A stretch of DNA of 64,000 bases, taken from Vitis vinifera. Its lineage: Eukaryota; Streptophyta; Magnoliopsida; Vitales; Vitaceae. A program made the translations under genes and the position numbers. This document shows positions 19,221 through 30,592 of the stretch, one piece after another (position 1 is the stretch's first letter; every line of letters starts with the position of its first letter). A model generated the notes under the pieces. That model saw only the letters and a list, made by a program, of their open reading frames with translations. It had not been told where the DNA came from and searched no databases. The stretch is from positions 26,847,001 through 26,911,000 of the forward strand of contig NC_081817.1 of the NCBI RefSeq assembly GCF_030704535.1, read 5' to 3'.

Positions 19221-20644
19221 CCTTTTTTTAGAGGGTCAAACTTGAACTCAAGTTGAGAGGAATGTGGTGTTTGATTGGTCGATCAGTGGATACACCTCTC
19301 TACGTGTCTTTGTATGATTGGTTGTTGATTACACATTGAGAGCTTTGATATGTTTATCTGTGATACATGATTAGCTGTTATGTTCATTTGTGATGTTGAC
19401 ATGTTGATTACATCAATTGATTCTTTTACCTACGTTAGCATAGTGACTCTTCTTGTTGTATGATTATCTTGCTTTCCTGGACATGTATATTCTCATTTTT
19501 GTATATCTCATTCATTTTGGCATGATTGATTTTATTTGTTGTATATTATATTGTTTATCTCGACATATTGTCTATTCTTGTTATATTCCTATCTTGCTTA
19601 TCATATTCTTGCCTAGCTTGTGTGTAGATATGAGTGATATACATGTTATTTGCATGACTGCTTGGTGCATGACTGTTATTCTTTTATGTGATGCATGTAT
19701 TGCTTGTCTATGTGGGACACACATCTATCTCCTTACCTCCAACTCCCTAGACTCGGTCGACCTTGTTTCACTTGATCTCGTATTTGATATGAGACTTGTT
19801 ACTTTGTTTGCTCTTCGACCGAGCTAGTGATTAGGAATAGGGTCTAGCGACGGGCTATATCGATGTTTGGGAGCATTTTGGAGGAGGATGACACGTTGAT
19901 GTTGATTGGAGTCCGATCTTTGAAGACCTGTATAGCCTAGAGCTAGGTTTCATGGATATTTGTGTGATCGGTGTGTTTCTTTTTTCTACTTTAGCTTCAT
20001 AAGATTTTCGGATGCACCCACGCCACTCACCGTGATCTTTAGTCGACTACTGAGTGTTGAGAGTTTTGAGAGGTTTCACCATAGAAAACCCCCTGGGATG
20101 TCGAGGTAGTGCATGTGTGGAGGTGATAACCACCTTGCATGGAAGCACCCTGTCTCTTCAGAGACGTGCAGAGGGTTGCGTCGGAGGGTGTGATCGCTTC
20201 TGCTAGGGATCTTTTAAAGTCCACCCTTATCATTTTAGAGCCACCTTGACCTCGTAGGTTGAGCCGTAGATCCTTCGATTAGGACTCCCTCCCTACACGT
20301 GGATGCATCTAAGGGCCTTCAAAGCCTCTTTGGTCATAGTTTGGATTCAATATTCCCTCTTTTAGTCTCCAGTTGAGAGTGTACTAAGATCAGTACGAGT
20401 TTGAGTTACAGTCAGAAAACCCTTCTACACTTTGATGCTTTGCTCATTCCAGTTCAAACTAACATTTCTTCCATGTTTTCACTATGCATACCATATCTCA
20501 TGCTTCATGCTCTTTGGGATTGGTTTTTCATTCTCAGTGTGGATTTACCATCTTAGGTCAAAGTAGAGGGGAACTTATTTCACTTTTTTCGAGAGATCAG
20601 ACATGGATTAGCGGGTTGTCACAGTTGATCAACTCACGATCACC

Positions 20645-21280
20645 ATGGCTTCTATTCAGGAGGCCTTGGCCAATCTCAGACAATAGATAGACAGTCGGTA
20701 GAGTAGACAACTTATAGTTCAGGATGAGACACCTTATGATTCATTGCCACCTTATCTATTACATGGTCATTCTGAGGTTGCCTCACCTGTAGTAGTACAG
20801 ACCACAATCCTTGAGGATATGCATGCATGGATCATATTGAGCAGCAAATCAGGCAGTTAAGGGTATCTGACAGTTCATCAGCTTGAGATGATCTTGATAG
20901 TATACCAATGGCCAATCTATCGGCCAAGTTCAGGATGCTTGGCATTGAGAGGTACACGGGCGTTGGTTGTCCATGTACTCATCTTCGACTCTACAATACT
21001 GTGATCAAGGCCCATGGGTTAAACGAGTCACGGATGATCATGTTTCCTTTATCTTTGTGTGGCGCAGCCCAACATTAGTTCGCATCTTTGGAGTCCTCGC
21101 GACGCGGGACATGAGATGACCTAGCTTAGGAGTTTCTGTGACAGTTTTCATTTAGTACTGTCGTAGATGTGTCGAGGAGAGAGCTTGAGGGTTTCAGACA
21201 GAGATCAAATGAGTCCATTTCTTCCTTCATCTCTCGCTGGTGGGGGAAAATATCAGAGATTGTTAATTGACCATTATAGA
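20645..21280 (+). pseudogene. Gypsy gag remnant
   Basis: Starting at ATG 20645 (MASIQEALANLRQ), broken frames give matches to plant gypsy gag (Retrotrans_gag): FRMLGIERYTGVGCPCTHL, LRLYNTVIKAHGLNES, SLCGAAQH, FASLESSRRGT, FSFSTVVDVSRRELEG and SISSFISRW. Stops interrupt it many times (after LRQ, within the FASLE region and after EIVN). Gag would form the particle that packages element RNA; this copy cannot make it. Confidence 0.8.
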
Positions 21281-21471
21281 AAGGTGACTTAGTCTTGAGG
21301 GTCATCAAAGGATTGATTAGAGATCCTAGAGGAAAGTTCAGACCCAGCTGGAGCGAACCTTATTTCATCAGGGAGTTGACCCCAGAAAGCGCTTCATGGT
21401 TGATGGATTTAGATGGAAACCAATTCTCGGAGCCGACTAATGTGGATCAGCTAAAGAGGTACTATGTTTGA
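21281..21471 (+). pseudogene. Gypsy pol C-terminal remnant, fused to gag by deletion
   Basis: Reads VIKGLIRDPRGKFRPSW, YFIRELTPESASWLMDLDGN and QFSEPTNVDQLKRYYV then a stop. This is the tail of the gypsy polyprotein downstream of integrase. It follows gag directly, so several kilobases of pol were lost. Short similar words at the junction could mark the deletion point, but the exact base is not resolved. Confidence 0.75.
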
Positions 21472-21747
21472 GACCATGGTCACAGGATGGGTGGCCATCA
21501 TTTCGGTTAGCCATATACCTTGTTATTCCATTTTGATATATAGTCCGTTGCTAGCCCATTGAGCCTCGCATGCACATTATAGTCTTTCTTTCTTATCGCC
21601 TTCCTCACATTTTTCACACCGGGATAAGGGCCCTTTAGTGTATGCATTCATTGTTTGGGAGTTCTATGAACTTTAGACCTAGGGGCGCATTCTTCTCATT
21701 ATCTTTCCTCATCACTGCATCACTGCATTCCATCGTATCTCATTGGT

Positions 21748-23446
21748 TGTGGGTTTTGGCCAATTCGAACTATTTAATTTGGACATGGGACAATTGTGAT
21801 GTATATTAAATTAGGTTTGAATTATGATATATTAAATTTATGTCTAATTGAATTTATTTTAGTTTATCATGTTTTAGGTTTGATTAATTGAACTTATATT
21901 TTGGCTATTAATTTGAAAACTTTAGGTTAGGATCTGAGATATGTGAGATATTTTTGTTGAACTATATTTGTTAATTTGGGTATATTTTTTTAATCAGTGA
22001 CATTTATTGGGCTAATTTGAAGTTTGAATTTGGGCTTCAATATCCATTGTGAATTTTATACATTTTTAAATATTTACATTTGTGTTATTTTTGCTTTTGC
22101 ATGGGCTCATTCTACAATCTTGTTGGTTGAGTACGAATTGATGACACATGGAGCTTGTTATAAGTTTATTTGGGTACATATTTTATTTCTCACTTTTATT
22201 TGGTTTTATTTTTATTAGTTTTTGTAAATATTCATTCGTATGTATTTATTGAGTGTGTACAAAATTGGACATCGAACAAATTAGAAATTTTGTTTAAATG
22301 AGACGAAGAATTCAGTAAATGTATTTTGATAAAACAATAATTTTAAAATATTATTTTTAATAAAAGAAAGTTTTTTTATCATTTATAAAAATTCATAAAA
22401 ATGTATTTAGAAAAATCCAAAATAGAATTCGAAAAATTGTTTTTAATAACATTGCCCGAAAATTTCTTTGTTTAACAAAAATTGTCCAAAATTTGTTTTG
22501 TAAATAAAGTTGTCCCAAAAATTAATTTTTAATAAAATTGTCTAAAAATATTTTTTCAAATGAATTATTTTTCTTTAATTAAAATGGGAGTAAAAGTGTT
22601 TTTTAGAAATAGAGGATTTAAATCTTTGTTTTTCTTTTTTTAATTGAAATTTATTTTGCAAATAAAGTTATGTCATTTTAAATAATTTGTAAAAATCACT
22701 TTTTTAAATAAAAATGAATCTAAATACTTTTGTAAATAAAATTATAAAAATTCATTATTTTCTAGTAAAAGCAAGTAAAAATAATTTTTGTGCCCAACTT
22801 GAAATTTCGTAATAAGTTCTTTTGATACAATAAGTGTAAATAGTTTTTTTGAAAATTGAATACAAATGAAATTGAGAAAATAAACTGATTATTTTTTGTA
22901 AGTAAATAAATTAAAATCATCAATTCAAAATCATTTTTTATAAAATCCTTTGAAATTTCTTGGAAACTATTTTTTTTTTTATTTAGTTCAATAAATCATT
23001 TTTTGCATAATTCTCTTGTCATTTATTTTGTATAATTTTGTAATTAGATTTCATCATTATCTTTTATATGTATTGATTTTCACCATGATTTGTACATTGA
23101 TTATTTTTCTTGGCATCCATAATTAATTAATCAATTGTCATAATTCCCTTAATTTGTTTAGTAGAGGTCGTATGTATACGGGCTTAGAGGGGTGTTACGG
23201 TTCACCACCGTACCTTCCCAATAAGTAACCTAACCTCCAGACCCAAACTTGCTTTTTCATAAACCTATTTTTCCTTCAGGAGTTACACTTAGGGTTTTCT
23301 TTCTTTTTTTTTTCCTTAAATAAAATAAAATAAAAATAAGTGGCAACTCCAAATCTTTTTCTAAAAATCACATTTTCACCAAATAAAATAAAAAAACAAG
23401 TTTTGTCATCGAGTGGGAACACATCGAGCAAAATACGGGGTCCACA
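21748..23446 (+). repeat. Right LTR (shared part)
   Basis: Partner of 17499-19199; begins TGTGGGTTTTGGCCAATTC and ends GGGGTCCACA, next to the target-site duplicate ATGAC. Differences from the left copy are single substitutions and short homopolymer changes. Confidence 0.85.
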
Positions 23447-23451
23447 ATGAC

Positions 23452-24162
23452 CTAAATTAAAATCATATTACAAACTTTAGTTCCCAATACTTTTCCCAAT
23501 GCCTAACACACAAAACCTGATTTACAATGTGACTTCCCACAATGGTTGAATTGCCAAAACCCGAAAAACCTAATTTTGAAATCAAAATATGTGAAATTTC
23601 GGGCCATAATGAAAATTAATTCAAAAGGGTAAAGTTAAATTGAAAATGATAAATAATATCGTATGATTTTTTTGTCACAAAAAATCCATAATATATCGTA
23701 TAAGGCATTTCCATAGAATGATATTGGCATTAAAATACATGTAGCATTTTTGTTTTCCCAATTCTACCCAATCTAATTCTCCTTTTTCCTTTTTCTTCGT
23801 TTCTTTTTTTTTTTTTTTTTCATATTCATGCTTATGTTATTTTATTGCTACACTACATAAATACTAAATAAATCTCGTTTCAAATTTCATCACATTGTCT
23901 TATCTAAATATAAAAGAGATATTAATAAAAGAGATGTTTATAGAAAACATTATAAAATTACTTTTAAAAATTATTCTCAAACACCTTTATGTAGGAATTT
24001 GTTTTGAAAATGTAACCAAATAGGTCTTTAACTATCTTCTATTTTCATAATAACTAGTTCTCACTAAAGATTTAATGAAAATGTTTGATATGAAATTTAA
24101 TTATTTTTCTTTTATAATAATCACATGAAAAGTTTTTGATTTTTCGAACTTGATGTACTTTT
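23452..24162. other. AT-rich intergenic, no gene seen
   Basis: Continues the host sequence interrupted at 16205. It contains poly-T and a CT-rich stretch near 23780-23820. No supported coding region. Confidence 0.5.
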
Positions 24163-24525
24163 GATGTGGTTTTCTCACCTAACCATTTAAATACCAATAT
24201 CGATAGCCAATTGAATTGAATCTTTTCACAAACTTGTCGCAACTTGTTATTTAATTCTCACAAACATATCATCAACTTATTTATTAGTTTTCAAGATTAA
24301 TATTCAAATGGTTAGGTGAAAAACACCTTCCCAACTTGTAAGTTGTTTCGGATTTTTTTTTTCTTCCTTTTTTGTAAGGGGTTTAAGAGGACCAAACAAA
24401 ACACAAAATTACAACTTTTTAACGTCATGATTAAGTGGGAATCCCACCTAACCATTTATGTGTATATAAATGGTTAGGTGGGAAGCACCTTATCATCTTG
24501 CAAGTGGTTTCACACTTAACAATTT
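24163..24525. mobile_element. Two related inverted-repeat units (MITE-like)
   Basis: Unit 1 has 'ctcacctaaccatttaaat' at 24174-24192 and its inverse 'caaatggttaggtgaaaaac' near 24306. Unit 2 is a perfect 17-bp-arm hairpin at 24443-24482, with arms CCCACCTAACCATTTAT and ATAAATGGTTAGGTGGG. After each right arm comes a similar tail ('acaccttcccaacttgtaag' and 'gcaccttatcatcttgcaag'), so the right ends are direct duplicates. This fits two copies of one small element, the second with its interior deleted so that the arms face each other. Confidence 0.6.
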
Positions 24526-25321
24526 TTCAATTCTAATCTTAAAAACAAATAATCTAGGGTTGGTATGTGGTCTTAGAGCGATCCTCAGAAATGAAAATCA
24601 CATATATGATTTTGTAATAACGATGAGAGCAATGATGTTATCATTAACTATGATTATCTAACAGTTTAAATACAATTGATATAATCTCAAAATATGGTTT
24701 TTGAAGTGGAATATGTAGGTATGCACTTTAATAATTACTAGTAATTATTTTTATTATTGACAATTCAATTGATAATCAAATTTTTAATGAAAAAAGTAAT
24801 TTTTTTTCTTAAATTTTTTCCTTTCCTTAAACTTTATAGTTGTAGATCTTTATATGAATCTAGATCATTAATAAGATCGAAATTTATTGGAACAAAACAA
24901 GTAAGTAAAGAAAATACAAATAAATAGGGTAAGTATATATCAAAAAATCAACTTTCTCACCTATACATTTTTCAATTCTAATCTTAAAAACAATTAATTT
25001 TGGTTTAGAAAAATAAGACAATTTTAGGGGTTTTTTTTCATTTTTTTTTAGTTATATTTATTCGCTTGCCCAAACAAAACACAAAACTACAAATTCACAA
25101 TTACAAGTGAAGTCACCCCTTACTAATGATAGCAAGAAATTTGATTTTTCTCAACTAATATCATTTATATGGTAGTTAATTAAAGGTGAATTATCAAAAG
25201 TCTAGTAATAATTTTCTTCCATTGCCAATACAAATTCTTAACAATGGATTATTTAATAGTAATAAATTGTTGCTATATGTTGATATTATGTTAATGAGAA
25301 AATGTCATCAATAAAGACATG

Positions 25322-25594
25322 GGTGACCGACTAGTTCATTTTGGATCTAGCCTAAATTAAATTTAATAGAATAATGTTGTTACTCTATAGTTTATTATTC
25401 TGAGATGACTTCCTCAAGTCTCCTCTATGAATGTCTATATGCATATTTAGTAACAGGTTATTGCTATCAATTAGCCTATTCATGATGGAGACATGAGGTA
25501 GTCATATTGGAATAATAAATTACAAAGTGATAACATTAATTCTATTAAATTTAATTCAGGTGAGATCCAAAATGAATAAGCTAGTGACGACCTT
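25322..25594. mobile_element. Foldback/MITE element with about 100-bp inverted arms
   Basis: The left arm ('ttcattttggatctagcc', 'aattaaatttaatagaata', 'tttattattctgagatgact', 'cctcaagtctcc') is inverted in the right arm ('ggagacatgaggtagtcat', 'ggaataataaatta', 'attctattaaatttaatt', 'gagatccaaaatgaa'). Only about 70 bp separates the arms. It does not code, and the RNA would fold into a long hairpin. Confidence 0.8.
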
Positions 25595-26432
25595 GTTGAT
25601 GTCAGGACTTCCTGTAAGCACTGTAACTTCCTGATATCTTCGCCCACTAAACTAAAAGTGACGTTTGCTTCCTCTCTCCTGCAAAAGATGTTCGGACAAG
25701 TTGCCCAAGCACACCCTCCAAAGCTTTAGTCAGATTGGTGATAAAGCGTATTGGTTTTATGAGGTCTCTGGAATGAATGCTTACCTCCCTTTTTCGTTGA
25801 GTCATCGGGAGCCTTTTATAGTGTCTGAAGCCTTGTCATATCTGTGATCAAAATAATTCTTTCAAATATTTAAACATGATAAATCATTGTTTTGTGGCTA
25901 GAGAATTTTGTTTTAGGTTAGAGTTTGACAAGCAAAACAAAATTCCTATGAAGACCCAATATTTGTCACACTAACAAAGAATTTGATGTTTGTAATAAAT
26001 TTGATCCTCTTCATAAAACTTATAATTTGCAAACCTTCCTCCCATTGAATTACCCTTTCAAAGTTTCAACTTGCTACCTAACCAACAAGGTCCTACATGA
26101 TTTGTTGCCAACACTAAAATGTCTACGAGTTTTATCACTCTAGCTATTAGATCATTGATTTTCCTAATTCAAAGGAAGTTTAAAGTATTTGTGCTACTTA
26201 GATATTTTTCACACCCTGATAAGAAGACTATTAGAATTTGAGAATTTTCTAGATACTTTAAGAAATCTTTTGTATCTTTTGTTAATAGTAGAATTAGGTG
26301 TAAAGGTGTGAAGATCCGTATTTTGTGGAATTTGTTTTTGAAAAAGCTAGATGTGTTAGTTGGGTTTGGCACTGACTCAACAGTAGTGTGCCTAAAATTG
26401 TAATATTTATATGTTAGCATACGAATGAAATT

Positions 26433-27115
26433 GTGTGTTCACATGCTATCAGAGCACCAAAAAAAATCTTAATAGGACTTGTGAGTGACAAAAAACCACC
26501 AGCAAGGCTTCCTCTAAAAACCCTCATGGCTTCCAGCAATACATCTACTCTTTCAACCCCAGTTTTCAATGGTGAAAACTATCAAGTTTGGGTTGTTAAG
26601 ATGAAAGCTTACCTAAGAGGTCTTGGTTTGCAGTGGGTTGAAATTGAAAGGCAAATACAGCCTTTGGGAAACAATCCAATCCTTAATCAAATCATGGCTC
26701 ATGATGAAGAAGAAACTAAAGCTCCAAGAACTTTATCTTACATCCATGTTGTTGTCTCAAAACCAATTTTCACAAGGATTATGGCTTGCGAAACACCAAA
26801 AGAGGCGTGGGACAAGTTCAAGGAGATGTATTTGGGGAGTGGCAGAACTAGGCAAATCCAGATTCTAAATTTGAAGAGGAAATTTGAAGTTTTGAGGATG
26901 AAAGACAATGAGTCCATCAAAGAATATGTAGACAGGCTTATGGAAGTTGTTAACAAAATCTGGCTTCTTGGTGAGGATCTAACATACCAAAGGGTTGTAG
27001 AGAAAGTTCTAGTGAGCTTGCTTGAAAGATTTGAGTCTAAGATCTCTTCACTTGAAGACTCAAAGGATTTAACCAAAATTTCTTTGGTTGAGCTTGTTCA
27101 TGCTTTTCAAGCTTA
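26433..27115 (+). pseudogene. Copia gag
   Basis: Probable start at ATG 26526 (MASSNTSTLSTPVFNGENYQ). Gag motifs: YQVWVVKMKAYLRGLGLQWV, EAWDKFKEMYLGSGRTRQIQ, LKRKFEVLRMKDNESIKEYV and LVSLLERFESKISSLEDS, typical of UBN2-type copia gag. The frame ends at a TAA near 27114; the zinc-knuckle region 27280-27410 (CPHCNRQSHSENFC, CRSCKQFGHVEKVF) follows in a shifted frame, its second knuckle lacking the final Cys. Confidence 0.85.
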
Positions 27116-27467
27116 AGAACAAATGAGATCAATGAGATAGGAAGATAGCAATGAAGAGGCTTTTCTTGCAATGCAAAAAAGAAAAGCTTCTCAAGGTGGA
27201 TAGAAAAAGCAATTTGGTGAGAAGAAAGATAAAGAGAAGAATGAGGACCAAGGAAGGAAAAGTGGTGGCAAAAAGAGATATCCTTCATGTCCTCACTGCA
27301 ATAGGCAGAGTCATTCAGAGAATTTTTGTTGGTATAGGCCAAGTGTGCAATGCAGATCATGCAAGCAATTTGGTCATGTAGAGAAGGTATTCAAGAATAA
27401 AAATGATTAGCAAGGGAAGCAAAGACAACAAACACAAATGGTTGAAAATCAACAGCAATAGGAGCAA

Positions 27468-28185
27468 TTGTTTATTGTTACAAGTCATACAACAAGCATC
27501 TGTATAGAAACTTGGCTTATTGACAGTGGTTGTACAAACCACATGACTCCTCAATTGAGCTATTTCAGGGAGTTGGATCAATCATATAAGTCGAAAGTGA
27601 AGATTAGAAATGGAGATTTGGTTGATGTCAAGGGCAAGGGATTTGTTGCTATTGAGACTCCAACAGGTATTAAATATATCTCAGATGTGTTGTTTGTGCC
27701 TAAAATTAGTCAAAGCTTATTAAGTGTGGGTCAAATGCTAGAGAAGAATTATTCTTTGCATTTTCAACATATGTCCTGCATTGTTGTTGATAATGTTGGT
27801 TGTAAGTTGATGACTATAAAAATGAGAGATAAAAGCTTTCCAATTAAGTGGAAAGAGACTAATTTGCATGTCTATACCATTGTTGTTGATGAGCCTGTGT
27901 TGTGGCACAAGAGATTTGGCCATTTTCATTATACTGCACTTAAACACTTGCATCAGAAAGGCTTAACACAAGGCCCTACCTATCATTTATGATGAAAAAA
28001 ATGTGTGTCAAGTCTGTCAATTTGGGAAGCAAAGTAGATTGTCGTTTCCTGTAAACAAGGCCTGGAAAGCTTCAGAAAGGTTGCAATTGATCCATACTGA
28101 TGTGTGTGGACCAATGAAGACACCTTCGTTGAATGGAAGCAGGTATTTCATCTTGTTCATTGATGATAAAATAAGGATGTGTTAG
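27468..28185 (+). pseudogene. Copia protease and integrase N-terminal part
   Basis: WLIDSGCTNHMT is the aspartic protease active site (DSG). Further on come the pre-integrase LWHKRFGHFHYTALKHLHQKG (His-His half of the zinc site) and, after a stop and reopening near 27990, [12 protein letters not shown] (Cys-Cys half) and [14 protein letters not shown] with the first catalytic Asp. A TAG at about 28183 interrupts the integrase. Confidence 0.85.
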
Positions 28186-29236
28186 GTTTTCTTTATGAAA
28201 CAAAAATTAGAAGTGGTCAGTGTGTTTCAGAATTTCAAGGCCTTTGTGGAAAATCAAGCAAATTGCAGCATTAAGGTAATAAGATCGGATAATGGGACTG
28301 AATATACATCTGACAAGTTTGACAGGTTTTTGTGTTGAAGCTGGAATTGTACATCAGACTGTCACTTACTCCCCTCAACAAAATGGAGTGAGTGAGAGGA
28401 AGAATAGAACCATTATGGAGATGACAAGGTGTCTACTATTTGAAAAGAAAATGCCCAAGTATTTCTGGGCAAAAGCTATTAACACAGCTGTGAATTTGTT
28501 GAACAGACTTCCAACCAAAGCTGTGAAGAATAAAACTCCATTTGAGGCTTGGTATGGAGTTAAACCAGTTGTGGAGCACTTGAAAGTATTTGGGAGTTTG
28601 TGTTACACTCATGTGCCAGATGTGAAAAGAGACAAGTTGGACTACAAAGCTGAGATGGGAATCTTCCTAGGATATAGCTCAACCTCCAAGGGCTATAAAG
28701 TTTTCAATTTGAAAACAAAAAAAGTAATGGTTAGCAAGAACATCAAAGTTGATGAAGCAGCAATATGGAATTGGGAGAAAAATGAGATAGAAGTTGAAGA
28801 TGTTGATCAAATTGGGGTAACCATACCCCAAATTCCAGTAGAAACTGAAGATGAAGTTGGTGTTGATAACTTAGATGATGTTCCAGTAAGAGGAACAAGG
28901 TCACTTGATGAAATATTTGAGAGATGCGATGTAGCATTGTAGGAGCCTACATGTTATGATGAAGCTACTAAAGAAAATGGGTGGAGAATTGCAATGGAGG
29001 AGAAGCTAAAAATGATAAATAAAAATGGAACTTGGGAGCTGGTTGATAGGCCCAAAAATCAAAAGATAATTGGAGTTAAGTGGGTTTTCAGAATCAAATA
29101 TAACTCAGATGGTTCTGTAAACAAACTTAAGGCCAGATTGGTTAGTATGGTGTTGATTTTTCAAATAGTTTTGCTCCAGTGGCTAGGCATGATACTATAA
29201 GGCTTCTGGTGGCTTTAGCAGCAAAGATGGGCTAGA
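28186..29236 (+). pseudogene. Copia integrase C-terminal part and start of reverse transcriptase
   Basis: IRSDNGTEYTSDKFDRF carries the second catalytic Asp. After a frameshift near 28325, HQTVTYSPQQNGVSERKNRT carries the Glu. The integrase tail follows (KVFGSLCYTHVP, GIFLGYSSTSKGYKVF). The RT begins at 28994 with NGTWELVDRPKNQKIIGVKW and VFRIKYNSDGSVNKLKARLV. Another frameshift near 29145 leads to GVDFSNSFAPVARHDTIRLL and the sequence stops at 29236. The YVDD box is missing. Confidence 0.85.
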
Positions 29237-30207
29237 AAATTCATCATCTTATTTTCAAGTTTATAAATTTATTTTTCTTTTTACAAAATATATATAGATA
29301 AAAACTATTTTTTAAAATAATTATAAAATACTAAAAATAGGTTAACAATATTTCAACTTTATAAATTTATTTGTGTTTTATTCCCAAAAATATTTATAAA
29401 AAAAAGTACCAATTTGATTTTTTGCAATTATGTTTTAAAGCACTTTTCTACTCTAAAAAAATAAAAAATAAAACACAAATAAAAAATAATTAGGAAAGAT
29501 AAAATAATTTATTATTCCTATAAATTGAAAATACGATGTTTTCAGAAAATATCATTTACTTATTTTCACTATTTTTTCTAGAATTATTTTAAAAAATAAT
29601 TATATAAATATAGAAAAATAAATTAAAAAATTATTGTAAACAACGGTTTTCAGAATTGTTTTAAAAAATTATGGCATTATTTGCGGTAACGAGAGTGAAG
29701 CCGGTAAAAACTTTGAAATTGAAGGATTAAAATAACTCTACCCACTCGTTGTCTTGTCCATGCATTATTGGGTGGGGACTACCATTGGTACAATTATTTA
29801 AATATGTGGGCCACGCTTTAATTGATTAGTCTATTCATAGGGCTCAACTATTTCTCATTTTGTTGGCTACTGTAGGATGGTTGAAATGTATGGAATATAA
29901 CGAGCCTTATCTATTGTGTCGATAAAGCTTTTCTTGTGGTCCTGGCAACAACCTTTTTCTTAAGGTCAACACAAGATAACCCCAAGCTTTCCCATGCTCT
30001 TGAGTCTTCAAGCTTAGTCAAGGTCTTCCCGGGTTACGTAGTCTGTAGGCGGCTAGACAATTTATGCCGAGTATCGATCTTCCTGGGGGGCTCCCATTTT
30101 GTTGGCCAAATGATCTTTCCCATATGCCGATACACAATGTACAAATGCTTCGGCCCTTTGAATACTTTCACCTAAATTCGTTGACTAGATTGTTAGATGC
30201 ATAGTTC
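29237..30207. other. AT-rich intergenic, no gene seen
   Basis: 29240-29690 is very AT-rich. 29690-30180 is of more balanced composition with one 79-codon open frame, but it shows no known motif and no splice logic, so I do not call it. Confidence 0.4.
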
Positions 30208-30592
30208 TTGTTTGATAACCGTTTTTTAAAACAGTTCTAAAAAAATTGTTTTTGATAACCGTTTATAAAAATTATTCTATAACGTTTTGTAAAACAAAAG
30301 TTTGTTTAGGAATTTAAAATGTTTTTAACCTATTTTTAGTATTTTTAAATATATTTTAAAATAATTTTTATGTTTATAACTTTATTTTTAATCATTATAT
30401 ATATGTTTATATAACTATTTTTTTAAAACAACTTTCAAAAAACAATTTAAAACAATTAAAAGTTGTTTTCTGAAAACACCATATTTTATTTTTTCTGAAA
30501 ATGGAAAATAGTTTATGATTATCAAATGTATTTTCCAATTTTTTATTCTAAAAAACATAAAATTGTTCTTAAAAATAGTTATCAAACAAACC
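30208..30592. mobile_element. MITE-like inverted-repeat element, copy 2 of 3
   Basis: Left end 'cttgtttgataaccgttttt', right end 'aaaaatagttatcaaacaaa': near-perfect inverse of each other over about 16 bp. The interior is like that of copies 1 and 3. The 'gtttgataac' ends make it the clearest member of this family in the window. Confidence 0.7.

Larger units (their letters stand above)
16206..23446 (+). mobile_element. Ty3/gypsy LTR retrotransposon, internally deleted and non-autonomous
   Basis: Two long direct repeats (17499-19199 and 21748-23446) that look at least about 95% identical by eye flank a 2.5-kb interior. Both end in GCAAAATACGGGGTCCACA. The first is followed at once by a primer-binding-site-like AATAGCGACTCCACTGGGC, the type seen after plant gypsy LTRs. 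The interior holds gag and the extreme C-terminus of pol fused by a large deletion; protease, RT, RNase H and integrase cores are gone. ATGAC flanks both outer ends. The 5' part (16206-17498) has no counterpart in the 3' copy, so either the 3' LTR lost its 5' part or the extra DNA is separate. The 5' edge also lacks the expected TG. High LTR identity suggests fairly recent insertion. Confidence 0.85.
26140..29236 (+). mobile_element. Ty1/copia retrotransposon, broken and truncated in RT
   Basis: Gag, zinc knuckle, protease, integrase and the beginning of reverse transcriptase follow in copia order. A primer-binding-site-like TGCTATCAGAGCACC at 26444 (the canonical form has TGGTATCAGAGC) follows a presumed LTR end TTCACA. 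The LTR's 5' end is not resolved and no 3' LTR was found; RT ends at about 29236 in AT-rich DNA. Several stops and frameshifts make it inactive. Confidence 0.85.

Noticed and set aside
19453..19827. 124-codon hydrophobic open frame inside the gypsy element
   Set aside because: It lies in the leader before gag, is I/L/C/Y-rich from T-rich DNA, and resembles no envelope or gag domain.
17774..22218. Two similar 64-codon open frames at 17774 and 22024
   Set aside because: They are the same place in the two LTRs and share no known motif; similarity reflects the LTR, not a gene.
29936..30175. 79-codon plus-strand open frame
   Set aside because: No motif, no splice support, no start context; composition alone is not enough.
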